From assembly GCA_910577335.1 (NCBI GenBank), contig CAJTMJ010000001.1, forward strand, positions 62,001 to 126,000: DNA of 64,000 nt. The letters are read 5' to 3'. The notes beneath the pieces were generated by a model. It was given only the letters and a program-made list of their open reading frames with translations, was not told the origin of the DNA and made no database searches. The translations under genes and the position numbers were made by a program. This DNA comes from an uncultured Duncaniella sp. GTDB taxonomy: Bacteria > Bacteroidota > Bacteroidia > Bacteroidales > Muribaculaceae. Below, one piece after another: positions 32,915-41,508 of the stretch; within the stretch, counting starts at the first letter, position 1, and each line of letters starts with the position of its first letter.

Positions 32915-33088
32915 TTTACTGATTTTATGAAGCGATAGTAAGCTTCATGTTAAGTACTATGACCATTCACATAAGTGTTTCTTTACAGTCATTGCTGTAA
33001 GACAATGACGAATTATATTAAGTCTATTGTGTGCGGATTTGTGGATAACGTGTTATAAATTAGGCTAATGCATGGATGCATGTACGAG

Positions 33089-33107
33089 TATCTCTTGCCA
33101 AGAGATA
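33089..33107. promoter_or_regulatory. palindrome ATCTCTTGCCAAGAGAT, copy 1
   Basis: Eight-base arms around one central base, extended by T/A at each end. A second copy with G in the centre lies 174 bp downstream. Candidate operator. Confidence 0.55.
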
Positions 33108-33218
33108 TTCATAAAATTTAAATTGTTGATTTATACGGATTTATACGGACAGGTTAAATGGCGATGCAAAACAATTGATTTGTATGTCTTAAAAATCTAT
33201 TTAAAAGTGTATACTAAA

Positions 33219-33250
33219 TTTGCTCATAATGAGATTAATACGTAATTTTG
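33219..33250 (+). promoter_or_regulatory. promoter upstream of the GH97 gene
   Basis: TTTG (33219-33222), 20-bp spacer, TAATTTTG (33243-33250), a full match. The start near 33257 lies just before the second palindrome, so a protein bound there would block it. Confidence 0.65.
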
Positions 33251-33263
33251 TAGAGTTATAAAT

Positions 33264-33280
33264 ATCTCTTGGCAAGAGAT
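33264..33280. promoter_or_regulatory. palindrome ATCTCTTGGCAAGAGAT, copy 2
   Basis: Same arms as copy 1, centred about 15 bases after the predicted transcription start, the position expected for a repressor site. Confidence 0.55.
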
Positions 33281-33331
33281 TTAGTCAGGAGTGCCGGAGA
33301 CAGCCGTCTAACACATAGCTTAACAATGGGT

Positions 33332-33438
33332 ATTATCAGCATCTCTTCGGTCATTTAGCTCGCTAAGCTCCCTCATCGAGCTAATAATTCATCTCGAAAA
33401 TAGCTCAAATCTTAAAAAATAAAAGTTTAAATCAGTTC
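33332..33438 (+). repeat. second copy of the right half of the MITE-like element
   Basis: Matches 8875-8983 with about eight differences over 107 bp, including the hairpin TTAGCTCG...CGAGCTAA and the terminal TTTAAATCAGTTC. The left half and left inverted repeat are missing. Orientation to the downstream gene is the same as at def. Confidence 0.75.
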
Positions 33439-33456
33439 AATCCGAAAAAATCTGCG

Positions 33457-33464
33457 TATCTTTG
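33457..33464 (+). promoter_or_regulatory. second candidate -7 box before GH97
   Basis: TATCTTTG matches the consensus, starts 19 bases past the repeat and lies 67 bases before the start codon. The -33 region would fall in the repeat end and is poor. Confidence 0.45.
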
Positions 33465-33530
33465 CAAAAACATGATATTACCATTATTCAAAACATTTTA
33501 TACAGAGATTCATACTACACCAAATCAATC

Positions 33531-35699
33531 ATGAAATCAAGACTCTTACTTTTACTTGCCGCTGCAGCTTCGCCACTATTTAGTGCCGTTGCTGCTGAGA
33601 CTTTGACCTCTCCTGATGGAGACATAGTTCTTACTTTTGATATTCAAGATGGGAAACCTACCTATTTTGTGGATTTCAAAGGTAAGCAGATTATCGCCCC
33701 GTCACATCTCGGATTCAACCTGTTTAGCGAAACAGGTCGAAACAGCTTTGAGCATCAAGGCAAGAAAGCCGGAGCTGACGCTCTCTCATTGAAGGATGGC
33801 TTTGAAATAGTCAATACCACACGTGATTCTGTTGACGAAACATGGCAGCCTGTATGGGGTGAGGAGACAAATATACGTAATCACTATAACGAGATGGCTG
33901 TTACATTGAAGCAGCCGGAATTCAACCGTGAGATGGTGGTGCGTTTTCGTGCTTTCGACGATGGAATAGGATTTCGCTATGAATTCCCGCAGCAGCCTAA
34001 TCTGAACTATTTTGTCATTGCCGATGAGGTTTCAGAATTTGCGATGACCGGTGACCATACAGCTTATTGGATTCCCGGTGATTATGATACGCAGGAGTAT
34101 AACTACACTAAGTCAAAACTCAGCGAGATTCGTGACCTTTTCCCCTCAAAAGTTAATCCTGACAATGCTTCAACCACCGTTTTCTCTCCCACAGGGGTGC
34201 AGACAGCTTTGCAGCTGAAGACCGATGACGGTGTGTATCTGAACATACACGAGGCAGGTACTATCGATTACCCCACTATGCATCTTAACCTTAACGATAC
34301 CACCATGACATTTACCTCATGGCTTACTCCCGACAACCAAGGGCGTAAAGGTTATATGCAGACACCTACCAAGTCGCCGTGGCGTTCAGTGATCATCACT
34401 GACGATGCCCGTGACGTGCTTGCCTCACGTATCATCTATAATCTTAACGAGCCTACCAAATATGAGGACACATCATGGATTAAGCCGGTTAAATATATCG
34501 GTGTATGGTGGGAAATGATAACCGGAGCCGGCTCATGGAACTATACCGATGATGTTTACTCGGTGAAACTTGGCGAAACCGACTATACCAAGACTAAACC
34601 AAACGGACGTCACAGCGCAAACACTCAGAAGGTGAAACGATACATAGATTTTGCCGCCGAACATGGCTTTGATCAGGTGCTTGTTGAAGGCTGGAATGAA
34701 GGTTGGGAGGACTGGTTCGGTCAGTCAAAGGACTATGTGTTTGACTTTGTGACCCCTTATCCCGATTTCGACCTCAAATATCTCAACGACTATGCTCACT
34801 CCAAGGGTGTCAAGCTTATGATGCATCATGAGACCTCAGGCTCTGTGCGCAACTATGAGCGACATCTCGAAAACGCCTACAAGTTTATGAACGATAACGG
34901 TTATAATGCCGTCAAGAGCGGATATGTGGGCAATATTATACCTCGTGGCGAATACCATTACTCACAGTGGCTCAACAATCACTATCTCTATGCCGTGACC
35001 GAGGCTGCCAAGCATAAGATAATGGTTAATGCACATGAGGCGACTCGTCCCACAGGTCTTGCACGTACTTATCCCAACCTCATAGGTAACGAAAGTGCCC
35101 GCGGAACTGAATATCAGGCTATGGGCGGTAACGATAAATGGCATACAAGTATCCTCCCCTTCACCCGTCTGCAGGGTGGTCCGATGGATTACACTCCCGG
35201 TATATTTGAATTTGATCTGAGTACATTTACTCCGGGCAATAATTCAAAGATAGCTTCTACCATTCCCGGTCAGCTCGCTCTGTATGTCACTATGTACAGT
35301 CCTCTTCAGATGGCAGCCGACCTTCCGGAACATTATGAAAAGCATCTCGATGCATTCCAGTTTATCAAGGATGTGCCTGTGGAATGGGAGCGTTCCGTTT
35401 ATCTTGAGGCTGAGCCAATGGAGTATGTGACAATAGCCCGTAAGGATAAAAATTCCGACGAGTGGTATGTGGGCAGCACTGCCGGTACAGCCGACCGCAA
35501 GAGCACAATATCACTGTCATTCCTTGACCCCGGTAGAAAATATGAAGCGACTATCTATGCTGAGGCTCCCGATGCCAATACTGTAGATGGTCAGACAAGA
35601 TATACTATCACAAAGAAAAATGTGACTTCCAAGAGTAAGCTTACGCTCAATGAGCTTGCAGGCGGAGGTTATGCGATCTCAATCAAACCTTTGAAATAA
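33531..35699 (+). CDS. GH97 alpha-glucosidase (SusB-like)
   Basis: 722 residues from MKSRLLLLLAAAAS, which gives a clear signal peptide; a frame reaching 33462 is longer but starts inside the promoter region. GH97 enzymes release glucose from alpha-glucans in the periplasm. Seen: N-terminal beta-sandwich (about 25-270), catalytic barrel with WWEMITGAGSW, HHETSGS (Glu434), NAHEATRPTG (Glu503) and RGTEYQA (Glu527), and a C-terminal sandwich. These three glutamates match the SusB catalytic set (439, 508, 532) at a constant offset, indicating the inverting, calcium-using subgroup. No susCD or other starch genes are adjacent. Confidence 0.95.
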   Translation: MKSRLLLLLAAAASPLFSAVAAETLTSPDGDIVLTFDIQDGKPTYFVDFKGKQIIAPSHLGFNLFSETGRNSFEHQGKKAGADALSLKDGFEIVNTTRDSVDETWQPVWGEETNIRNHYNEMAVTLKQPEFNREMVVRFRAFDDGIGFRYEFPQQPNLNYFVIADEVSEFAMTGDHTAYWIPGDYDTQEYNYTKSKLSEIRDLFPSKVNPDNASTTVFSPTGVQTALQLKTDDGVYLNIHEAGTIDYPTMHLNLNDTTMTFTSWLTPDNQGRKGYMQTPTKSPWRSVIITDDARDVLASRIIYNLNEPTKYEDTSWIKPVKYIGVWWEMITGAGSWNYTDDVYSVKLGETDYTKTKPNGRHSANTQKVKRYIDFAAEHGFDQVLVEGWNEGWEDWFGQSKDYVFDFVTPYPDFDLKYLNDYAHSKGVKLMMHHETSGSVRNYERHLENAYKFMNDNGYNAVKSGYVGNIIPRGEYHYSQWLNNHYLYAVTEAAKHKIMVNAHEATRPTGLARTYPNLIGNESARGTEYQAMGGNDKWHTSILPFTRLQGGPMDYTPGIFEFDLSTFTPGNNSKIASTIPGQLALYVTMYSPLQMAADLPEHYEKHLDAFQFIKDVPVEWERSVYLEAEPMEYVTIARKDKNSDEWYVGSTAGTADRKSTISLSFLDPGRKYEATIYAEAPDANTVDGQTRYTITKKNVTSKSKLTLNELAGGGYAISIKPLK

Positions 35700-35722
35700 T
35701 TAAAGAGTGTTGTTTAATGGCA

Positions 35723-35742
35723 GGGCGCAATATTTTGCGCCC
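35723..35742 (+). terminator. hairpin after GH97
   Basis: Perfect 8-bp stem GGGCGCAA/TTGCGCCC with a TATT loop, 23 bases after the stop; no T tract, so possibly a weak terminator. Confidence 0.5.
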
Positions 35743-35833
35743 ATGCTATTGCAGCATATCCCTGAATTCATTTCACAGGCTCTGCATTTGAGGTTGAGAT
35801 TGCGCCGGAATGTATAACCATTATTAGTACTAT

Positions 35834-38299
35834 ATGAAGAAAATTTTACTCTCATTCTTGGTGGCGTCAGCCACTATTGGCGTTGCTGATGCCCGTTCGC
35901 TCTCCCCGTCGGAAGCATTAAGGAGGGCAGTAGGCTCCGAAGCACCTTCAAGGTCTGTCGGCAAATCTCTTAAACACACTCCTGCGATGACGCTTTCGGA
36001 GAATGGCGCACCGATGCTATATGTGTTTGAGGGAGAAAGCGAGTCGGGCTACATGATTGTTTCGGCTGATGATATCGCAGCTCCGGTGCTTGGATATAGC
36101 GATAGCAACAAGTTTGATGCTGAGAACATGCCTGATAACCTTCGCTGGTGGCTCGATCAGTATAAGAGTGAAATATCTGCTGCTGTAAGTTCCGGCGTCA
36201 CCGCTGTCTATGAACCCTCGTCACGTGCTGGTAAGGCGGCAATAGCGCCCCTTGTCACCACTCGCTGGGATCAGACTGCGCCTTATAACCTCAAATGTCC
36301 CACCCATGCAGGGAAGAAGAGTGTTACCGGATGTGTGGCAACGGCATTTGCACAGTTGCTTAACTATCATAAATACCCCGAGAAGGGAACCGGGAAACAT
36401 TCATATAGCTGGAATGGCACAACCTTGTCGTTTGACTATGGTGCCACTACATTCCAGTGGAATCTTATGCTCGATAAATATACAGCTGATGCGACTTCAA
36501 ATCAGACCAATGCTGTGGCTACTCTTATGTATGCCTGTGGAGTAGCGGTTGATATGAATTATTCTTCAATAGAGAGCGGTGCATACAGCTATTCAGTCCC
36601 TGGTGCGTTGATAGATTATTTTAACTATGACAAAGGTGTCCATTCGGTCATGCGTGACTATTGTACTTCTGCGGAATGGGATGATATGGTCTATACTGAG
36701 CTGAAGACTAATGGACCTGTGTATTATTCCGGTCAAAGCAATGAAGGCGGTCACGCATTTTTGTGTGACGGTTACAAAGATGGATATTATCATTTCAACT
36801 GGGGTTGGAGTGGAATGTCTGATGGTTATTTCCTCCTTAATGCTCTTGATCCGGATGCGCAAGGCACCGGCGGAAGCAACTCCGCATTTAATTTTAATCA
36901 GTCAGTGATTCTTGGCGTGAAAAAGCCTGTGGCTTCATCGACATACGCTGATCCATATATAGTATGCTATGATAAGCTTAACACGCAGTTGAAGAATGGC
37001 TACTTATATTTTGTCGGACCATTCTATAATTTCTCGTCAAGAACTGTCAAATGTAAGTTTGTATTAGACTTGGTTGATGCTGCCGGAAAGACGACCTCAA
37101 TAGATTTAACTCGTGAAGAGACAATCAAAGTAGTATACGGCACGAATGAATTAAGCGTTAAAACTTCAAGTATTCCTGAAGGCACATATAAGGGATATCT
37201 GATGATTGTAAGCGAAGGGAAAAAATATCCGGTGAAGATGTTTAGTTCTCAGCGTGGGTATATTGACATTAAGAAATCGGGTAGTACTGTTACGGCTACA
37301 GTTCCTGCAAAATGCGATTTGACAGCAAGTGATTTTGAGCTGACTACAGAACTCTATAAGGACTGTCCGTTTAGAATTTCAGCGAAAGTTTCAAGCAACG
37401 GTTCGACAGAGGTTTCTGAAACGGTAGTACCGCTTCTCCTGAAGTCAGAAAATGTAAATAGTATCTGTGCTGTGGGTTCAATGATCAATGTTGACGTGCC
37501 GGCAAATAGCTCTGTGGATATTGATAATCTTTGTGAATGGGATCCGGAGTCATATACTATAAAACTGACGGTGGGTGATTATTACCTGTGCCTTGCAACT
37601 CATGACGGCAATGAGCTGTCAGTTGGTGATGAACTCGCTCAGAAATATAAAATCATTTCGCCGATCCTCCCTGTGAAGCTGAAATCAAACCTTATGCCGG
37701 CTTCTGTAAAAATAAACTCATGGTATATCGAGGATCCGACAGCTGTTGATCCATATAACATTGTGGCTAAAGTTAATCTGACCGGAGGTATCGGTTATTA
37801 TACTTCCCCGATAAAATTGTATATATTCCCGCATGGAGAAACCCTATCGGTAGCATACGCAACGTCCGAACCGTTATTTATTTCGGGAGGTGAGACCAAG
37901 GATGTGACAATAGTCTGTGACCTCACGAAATTCTTAGGTGATGTGCCGGTTGGAGGAAAATATTTTGGTGCATTACTTGATCCGGTTAAGGGTGATTGGT
38001 TTGAGGCAAAGCAAATCGCATTCACTATCGGAGAGTCAGGTATTGAGGATATAGTAGACGTTACTGACAGAGGTGTTACCGTAACACCTAATCCGGCTGT
38101 AAGCTATGCCTCGGTAATTGCCCCTGAGAATATAACAGGAATACAGCTTATGTCTATGTCAGGCGCTATGGTTGCCTGTGAGATGGATATTGACGGAACC
38201 GTTGCCACAATCAATGTGTCATCGCTTCCTGCCGGTATCTACGTGGCACGTGTGACTACTGTTGACGGCATTTATACCACTAAGGTTCTAAAGCGCTAA
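35834..38299 (+). CDS. C10-family cysteine peptidase with T9SS sorting domain
   Basis: 821 residues. Seen: signal peptide (MKKILLSFLVASATIGVADA); a Spi-type propeptide (about 22-130) with SGYMIVSADDIAAPVLGYSD; the streptopain-like catalytic domain with TRWDQTAPYN, the nucleophile Cys167 in SVTGCVATAFAQLLNYHKYP and His307 in EGGHAFLCDGY; then long beta-sandwich regions; and a C-terminal type IX secretion signal (about 740-821) with VTPNPAVSYASVIAP and SSLPAGIYVARVTT ending KVLKR. Known relatives (SpeB, interpain) degrade host and matrix proteins. Export through a T9SS to the surface is inferred from the tail. A lipoprotein follows 12 bases later. Confidence 0.93.
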   Translation: MKKILLSFLVASATIGVADARSLSPSEALRRAVGSEAPSRSVGKSLKHTPAMTLSENGAPMLYVFEGESESGYMIVSADDIAAPVLGYSDSNKFDAENMPDNLRWWLDQYKSEISAAVSSGVTAVYEPSSRAGKAAIAPLVTTRWDQTAPYNLKCPTHAGKKSVTGCVATAFAQLLNYHKYPEKGTGKHSYSWNGTTLSFDYGATTFQWNLMLDKYTADATSNQTNAVATLMYACGVAVDMNYSSIESGAYSYSVPGALIDYFNYDKGVHSVMRDYCTSAEWDDMVYTELKTNGPVYYSGQSNEGGHAFLCDGYKDGYYHFNWGWSGMSDGYFLLNALDPDAQGTGGSNSAFNFNQSVILGVKKPVASSTYADPYIVCYDKLNTQLKNGYLYFVGPFYNFSSRTVKCKFVLDLVDAAGKTTSIDLTREETIKVVYGTNELSVKTSSIPEGTYKGYLMIVSEGKKYPVKMFSSQRGYIDIKKSGSTVTATVPAKCDLTASDFELTTELYKDCPFRISAKVSSNGSTEVSETVVPLLLKSENVNSICAVGSMINVDVPANSSVDIDNLCEWDPESYTIKLTVGDYYLCLATHDGNELSVGDELAQKYKIISPILPVKLKSNLMPASVKINSWYIEDPTAVDPYNIVAKVNLTGGIGYYTSPIKLYIFPHGETLSVAYATSEPLFISGGETKDVTIVCDLTKFLGDVPVGGKYFGALLDPVKGDWFEAKQIAFTIGESGIEDIVDVTDRGVTVTPNPAVSYASVIAPENITGIQLMSMSGAMVACEMDIDGTVATINVSSLPAGIYVARVTTVDGIYTTKVLKR

Positions 38300-38311
38300 T
38301 ACTTCATTCGG

Positions 38312-38866
38312 ATGAATCTCAAGTTAGTAATGATACCGATTGCGACATTGGCTATGCTTATGGTTGGATGTAAGAGCAGTGCCGATACGGCGACAGTTGA
38401 CTCACAGATTGCCGCTCCACCTATCAGCGGTATGCGTCCAGCCAAAGCTGTAGCCAAGGTGCATATCTATAAGACTAACGGTGATTATGACAACTATGTG
38501 CCCGTGTCGCTTGATGCGTCACGTAAGCAGATAATGTCATTTCCTGCGCCGAGCGATCTGTCAGAGTCTTCCATGCCGGTCAAACTTGATAATGGCTATC
38601 TTCTTGACCGTAGAGGGGTGGGAGAGAACACAGCTTTTACCCGATATACATATAAGGAATATATGGCTTTGCAGGAGGTCCCTGCTCCGAGCGAGCTGCT
38701 AAAAGCCATTATACCCGATGCGAGGGTGACTGAAATCGTGGAGATGCCCTTTACGGTTGGTAGCACTGATGAGGTGTCGAGATGTAATGAGTTAATCTCA
38801 GCAGGACTGCCGGGTTGTAAGGTTTTGTTCCTTCAGCAAAGACAGATTACCATCAAAAATCAATAG
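38312..38866 (+). CDS. lipoprotein of unknown function linked to the C10 peptidase
   Basis: 184 residues with signal and lipobox LAMLMVGC (cleavage before the Cys at residue 19), so a lipid-anchored envelope protein. The remainder contains KVHIYKTNGDYDNYVPVSLDASRKQIMSFPAPSDL, GYLLDRRGVGENTAFTRYTYKEYMALQ and a C-terminal LKAIIPDARVTEIVEMPF. I do not recognise the family. It begins 12 bases after the peptidase stop, so the two are cotranscribed; in other C10 systems a neighbouring small protein is a peptidase inhibitor, which is one possible role here, but there is no motif to prove it. Confidence 0.8.
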   Translation: MNLKLVMIPIATLAMLMVGCKSSADTATVDSQIAAPPISGMRPAKAVAKVHIYKTNGDYDNYVPVSLDASRKQIMSFPAPSDLSESSMPVKLDNGYLLDRRGVGENTAFTRYTYKEYMALQEVPAPSELLKAIIPDARVTEIVEMPFTVGSTDEVSRCNELISAGLPGCKVLFLQQRQITIKNQ

Positions 38867-38919
38867 TTGCATAACCGATAATTCACGCTGCTATCCTTGC
38901 AGGCTGCGATTACAAAAAT

Positions 38920-38960
38920 AAGCGAAGCGGCTTCCGTCTGTGGAGCCGCTTCGCTTTTAT
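38920..38960. terminator. bidirectional terminator
   Basis: 13-bp stem AAGCGAAGCGGCT (38920-38932) with AGCCGCTTCGCTT (38944-38956); T-rich sequence on both sides between convergent genes. Confidence 0.9.
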
Positions 38961-38989
38961 AATCTCTTGTAATGTCCAAATAGTAATTG

Positions 38990-39793
38990 CTATTGCTTCT
39001 TTTCGGGATTAAACTGGATGTAGGCATTGACCGCACCTACAAATAAAGCCCCACCTATTATATTACCTATTGTCGCCGGGATAAGATTGTTGACTATGGC
39101 TGTGCCGACAGTGATATTTGCGCCCTCCATCATGCCGAGGGGTATAAAGAACATATTTGCAATAGAGTGTTCATATCCGAGTGCCACGAATGCCATAACC
39201 GGCAGCCAGCATCCGAGAGCTTTTTCAAAAAATGTTTTCCCTGAAAGGGCAAGCCATACGGCGAGACAGACGCACCAGTTCGCGCCAATACCTTTTAGCA
39301 TCACTGTGAGCCACGGCATTGAAACCTTTGCCTCGGCTACTCTTATGGCTGCGGAATGATATGGCTCCACTGAGGTGAGCCCGCATAAGTATACCATGAA
39401 GAATGTGAACAGTATAGCCCCTATGAAGTTGCCGATGTATACGAGCGTCCAGTTTTTCGCAATAGTGCCGACTGAATGTTGCTTGCGTATGAACGATGGA
39501 ATGAGGAGCGCATTGTTACCTGTGAAAAGTTCTGCGCCAAGAATTACCACCAATATAAGCCCTATGGGGAACATGCATCCGCTTAGCAATTTCTGTACTG
39601 CAGGATTGCCGTCGGTCAGTTCAGGGAATCCAAAGCCTACAATCATTGAGAGAATTCCTCCAAGAGCTATATAAGCGCCGGCTAAAATAGCTGACACGAT
39701 TAGCCTTGGGGTGTCAGTCTCGGTAAGATTTGCTTTTCCGGCTCCCGCTGTGGCGGCAGCTTCGGTGATTTCACGTGGAGTGCGTATCTGCAT
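38990..39793 (-). CDS. formate/nitrite transporter family protein
   Basis: 267 residues, six membrane segments. Seen: LIVSAILAGAYIALGGILSMIVG, FPIGLILVVILGAELFTGN with the conserved G-A-E-L-F-T-G signature of the FNT family, WTLVYIGNFIGAILFTFFM, GIGANWCVCLAVWLAL and AFVALGYEHSIANMFFIPLGM with the pore histidine. Members are pentameric channels for formate, nitrite or hydrosulfide. No pyruvate formate-lyase or nitrite reductase is close, so the substrate is open, with formate export in fermentation the most likely. It is followed on the map by a small membrane gene on the same strand, upstream of it. Confidence 0.92.
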   Translation of the reverse strand: MQIRTPREITEAAATAGAGKANLTETDTPRLIVSAILAGAYIALGGILSMIVGFGFPELTDGNPAVQKLLSGCMFPIGLILVVILGAELFTGNNALLIPSFIRKQHSVGTIAKNWTLVYIGNFIGAILFTFFMVYLCGLTSVEPYHSAAIRVAEAKVSMPWLTVMLKGIGANWCVCLAVWLALSGKTFFEKALGCWLPVMAFVALGYEHSIANMFFIPLGMMEGANITVGTAIVNNLIPATIGNIIGGALFVGAVNAYIQFNPEKKQ

Positions 39794-39826
39794 GGGCTAA
39801 TGTGATGGATAGTGTTATGCGGAGGG

Positions 39827-40030
39827 TCAGCGGTGGTCGCTTTGCTCCCTTATGCGTTCTCGTTTTTTGAGGAAGATATGCAATATACCTATTATTAAAA
39901 GGGTGACACCGATTACTCCGAAGTAATATAAATAATGTCCTTGCTGGAACTCGGGATAACCTATGTAACTCATAACGCCTAAATAGACAAGCAGGAGAAG
40001 AGGGATGAGGGTTGAGCTTTGAAGTTTCAT
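39827..40030 (-). CDS. 67-residue membrane protein
   Basis: Two hydrophobic segments (TLIPLLLLVYLGVMSYIGY and YLYYFGVIGVTLLIIGILHIFL) separated by a short polar loop (PEFQQGHY), then a strongly charged tail KKRERIREQSDHR. It precedes the FNT channel gene by 33 bases on the same strand and follows the exonuclease, so it is probably cotranscribed with one or both. Small two-helix proteins of this type are common in Bacteroidales; no function is known to me. Confidence 0.7.
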   Translation of the reverse strand: MKLQSSTLIPLLLLVYLGVMSYIGYPEFQQGHYLYYFGVIGVTLLIIGILHIFLKKRERIREQSDHR

Positions 40031-40066
40031 GGTGAGAGGATTTGATAAAAGTAAATGTATAAAAAG

Positions 40067-40708
40067 TTAAGTTTCGGTATTAGTGTCGGTGGTGACAATA
40101 TAGGAAGAGTCCTGAGGCTCGAAAGATCCTGAGGTAAGGTGATTGTATATTTTCAGACATGCCCAAGCGTCGATTGAGGCATATATCATCTGTCCTGCGG
40201 AGAGTTTCGCAGCTTCCCAATTGCTTAGGCGCTGGCTTTTGGATATTCTTCCGTTGAAGAGTATGCCGTAAATTTTCTGTAGGCTGGAGTCGGCGATATG
40301 GAATGATTTAACCACGTTTTGCAGATCCACAAAATTATGCGGGTCGAAATCGGCTATTTTGTGGAGCATGTGGAAATCATCTTTCAGAGACAAGCCTACT
40401 TTAACCACAGAGTCTGATTCCATGAATTTTTTAAGTTCGTCACAGAATCCTAATTTGTTGAGTCGGAAGAGATAAGAGTGGTCAAGAGTGGAAATCTGTA
40501 TAAGAGAGACAGTGTTGGTCTGACCTTTACGGAAATTTGGCTTTGTCTCGGTGTCGAACCCCACGGCTCGCTGTTTGCCCAGAAAGTCGAGGGCTTCTGT
40601 AGCATCGGGCAAGGTCTCAACCACAGTTATAGCACCCGGAAACTCAACGGTCGGGAGTGCCGACAGCTGATCCTTGGAAATTGATATGCTAAAAGAGTTG
40701 ATGTCCAT
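40067..40708 (-). CDS. 3'-5' exonuclease, DEDDy family (RNase D/WRN-like)
   Basis: 213 residues, one exonuclease domain. Seen: Exo I VGFDTETKPNF with the D-x-E pair, NTVSLIQIST, Exo II VVKVGLSLKDDFHML, and Exo III QMIYASIDAWACLKIY in which the Y-x-x-x-D arrangement (YASID) defines the DEDDy subgroup. There are no HRDC or helicase domains, so it is a stand-alone nuclease acting on DNA or RNA 3' ends. A minus-strand TATATTTG (40740-40747) lies 31 bases upstream as a possible -7 box. Confidence 0.92.
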   Translation of the reverse strand: MDINSFSISISKDQLSALPTVEFPGAITVVETLPDATEALDFLGKQRAVGFDTETKPNFRKGQTNTVSLIQISTLDHSYLFRLNKLGFCDELKKFMESDSVVKVGLSLKDDFHMLHKIADFDPHNFVDLQNVVKSFHIADSSLQKIYGILFNGRISKSQRLSNWEAAKLSAGQMIYASIDAWACLKIYNHLTSGSFEPQDSSYIVTTDTNTET

Positions 40709-40793
40709 TACACGATATATTATGCCCTATAATTTTTCACAAATATAGCGATTATTGTTGAAATTCTATGTAAAAAATAGTAAAAACTGCATT

Positions 40794-40825
40794 ATAGACC
40801 ATTAAAAGGGGCTTTTAAGGTCTAT
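40794..40825 (-). terminator. terminator of the biotin operon
   Basis: ATAGACC/GGTCTAT stem continued by TTAAAAG/CTTTTAA after a one-base bulge, three-base loop, 45 bases beyond bioD on the minus strand. Confidence 0.65.
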
Positions 40826-40869
40826 TATTGCGGCAATTTTACCGATTCATAGGTTAGGGCGGGATATGA

Positions 40870-41508
40870 CTATCGTATGGACGGGATAAAATAGAGCGGG
40901 ACGTTAGGGAAATGTTTTTTCATGTAACGTGAGATGAATCCGCGAGTGTCCTCGGCAATTACTTTATCAGTGTCAAAATGCTCGTTATACAGCACCGCTT
41001 CAAGCTTGATATCCCTATTCTTGATGGCTTCAAGTGAGAGGATGGTGTGGTTGATAGACCCGAGCACGCCGTTTGTGACGAGTAAAAGAGGGAGTTGGCG
41101 TGATTCGACATAATCGATAGTGAATATTTCGTCGGTGATAGGTACCATCAGTCCGCCGGCGCCTTCTATAAGTACTATATCATATTTGCTTTTTAGTTTG
41201 GCAGTGGCATTGTCGATGACATTCAGGTCTATCTTTTTGCCGTCAATGCGGGCTGCAAGCTGTGCCGATGCAGGATAGGTGAATATCACAGGGGCAGTGG
41301 TGTGATCAAGGTCTTCGGGAAGCGGGTCTATACCCATAATGCGGCGATGCAACTCTATATCTTCCGAAAAATCCCGGTTGCCGGTCTGTATGAATTTTTG
41401 AGTGACAACGCTGACACCCTTTTCGATAAGCTTGGCGGCGAGATAGCCGGTCACATAACTTTTGCCGGCATCGGTATCTATGCCCGATATGAAATAAGCG
41501 TGGCTCAT
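40870..41508 (-). CDS. bioD: dethiobiotin synthetase
   Basis: 212 residues. The enzyme closes the ureido ring of dethiobiotin from 7,8-diaminopelargonate, CO2 and ATP. Seen: P-loop FISGIDTDAGKSYVTGYLA at the start, VTQKFIQTG with substrate-binding Lys, LIEGAGGLMVPIT and LVTNGVLGSINHTIL, all typical of BioD. It overlaps the BioG-BioC gene by 4 bases and is the last gene of the biotin operon. Biotin synthase (bioB) is not in the window. Confidence 0.95.
   Translation of the reverse strand: MSHAYFISGIDTDAGKSYVTGYLAAKLIEKGVSVVTQKFIQTGNRDFSEDIELHRRIMGIDPLPEDLDHTTAPVIFTYPASAQLAARIDGKKIDLNVIDNATAKLKSKYDIVLIEGAGGLMVPITDEIFTIDYVESRQLPLLLVTNGVLGSINHTILSLEAIKNRDIKLEAVLYNEHFDTDKVIAEDTRGFISRYMKKHFPNVPLYFIPSIR

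Larger units (their letters stand above)
32528..33530. other. 1-kb gene-free regulatory and structural region
   Basis: No protein gene is supported. It contains, in order, a promoter and candidate small RNA (32679-32800), two further strong hairpins (32810-32855 and 32882-32914), several small palindromes, two copies of a 17-bp palindrome, a 10-bp tandem direct repeat (GATTTATACG, 33128-33147), a promoter (33219-33250) and a dispersed repeat (33332-33438) ahead of the GH97 gene. Confidence 0.7.

Noticed and set aside
33089..33280. Invertible promoter switch as the primary explanation for the two palindromes
   Set aside because: No recombinase gene is near, the sites are short and self-complementary, and the promoter already points towards GH97; kept only as a possibility beside operator looping.
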